Positions 64,000-64,000 of a stretch of 64,000 nt of DNA are shown one piece after another. The DNA is taken from NCBI GenBank assembly GCA_032718475.1, contig JAUCBJ010004893.1:1-64000 (forward strand), in the 5' to 3' direction. The translations under genes and the position numbers were made by a program. The DNA comes from Nemertoderma westbladi (Eukaryota > Xenacoelomorpha > Nemertodermatida > Nemertodermatidae). Within the stretch, counting starts at the first letter, position 1. Each line of letters starts with the position of its first letter. The notes beneath the pieces were generated by a model. The model saw only the letters and a program-made list of their open reading frames with translations. It was not told the DNA's origin and made no database searches.

Positions 64000-64000
64000 G

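Overview
This is a eukaryotic, almost certainly animal, intergenic window built almost entirely from retrotransposons. I find no host gene I can name, no rRNA, no CRISPR array and no bacterial operon structure. The evidence is multi-domain BEL/Pao polyproteins (gag, aspartic protease, RT, RNase H, integrase), a Ty3/Gypsy element, APE-type LINEs, a tRNA-derived SINE and a poly-A retroposed insert, all nested in AT-rich spacer. Several disabling stops are TGA where a relative has Arg, as expected from CGA decay at methylated CpG. The sequence alone does not identify the species; an invertebrate genome rich in BEL/Pao is the best guess.

Layout. 1-1217: an LTR-like relic and an old BEL integrase fragment on the + strand. 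1218-18900: one 17.7 kb BEL element on the - strand (A1), bounded by 1917-bp LTRs that differ at one base by eye and by the 5-bp duplication CGAAC. 18906-24420: AT-rich and mostly unassigned, with two small ORFs of unknown nature. 24424-36711: a + strand BEL element of a second lineage (B1), split by a complete 5.5 kb Gypsy element (26252-31764, - strand) and then by a LINE (31884-33526). 36712-38344: unassigned. 38345-40838: a diverged LINE. 40839-42680: a - strand remnant of lineage B (B2). 42680-53206: a second, older lineage-A element (A2, - strand) with one LTR, cut off at its other end by a LINE (53207-56163). 56164-63999: a third BEL lineage (C, - strand), running off the right edge.

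What links the regions. All three BEL lineages carry a long extra open reading frame (ORF3) between pol and the 3' LTR, where an envelope gene sits in some elements. ORF3 encodes a roughly 1,220-residue protein (in A2) ending in a cluster of Cys/His knuckles and an Arg-rich tail. Lineage A is also studded with a 20-bp near-palindrome (consensus GGTAGGCTCGCAAGTCTTCC; about 15 copies in A1 plus A2), in spacers and inside coding sequence in more than one reading frame. Lineage B has a different palindrome (CCAAACCCGCGGGTTTGG) at four places, each matching a place where lineage A has its own. Same positions with different sequences suggest hairpin sites that are homogenised within a lineage and may co-evolve with a binding partner. 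This is the part of the window most likely to be undescribed.
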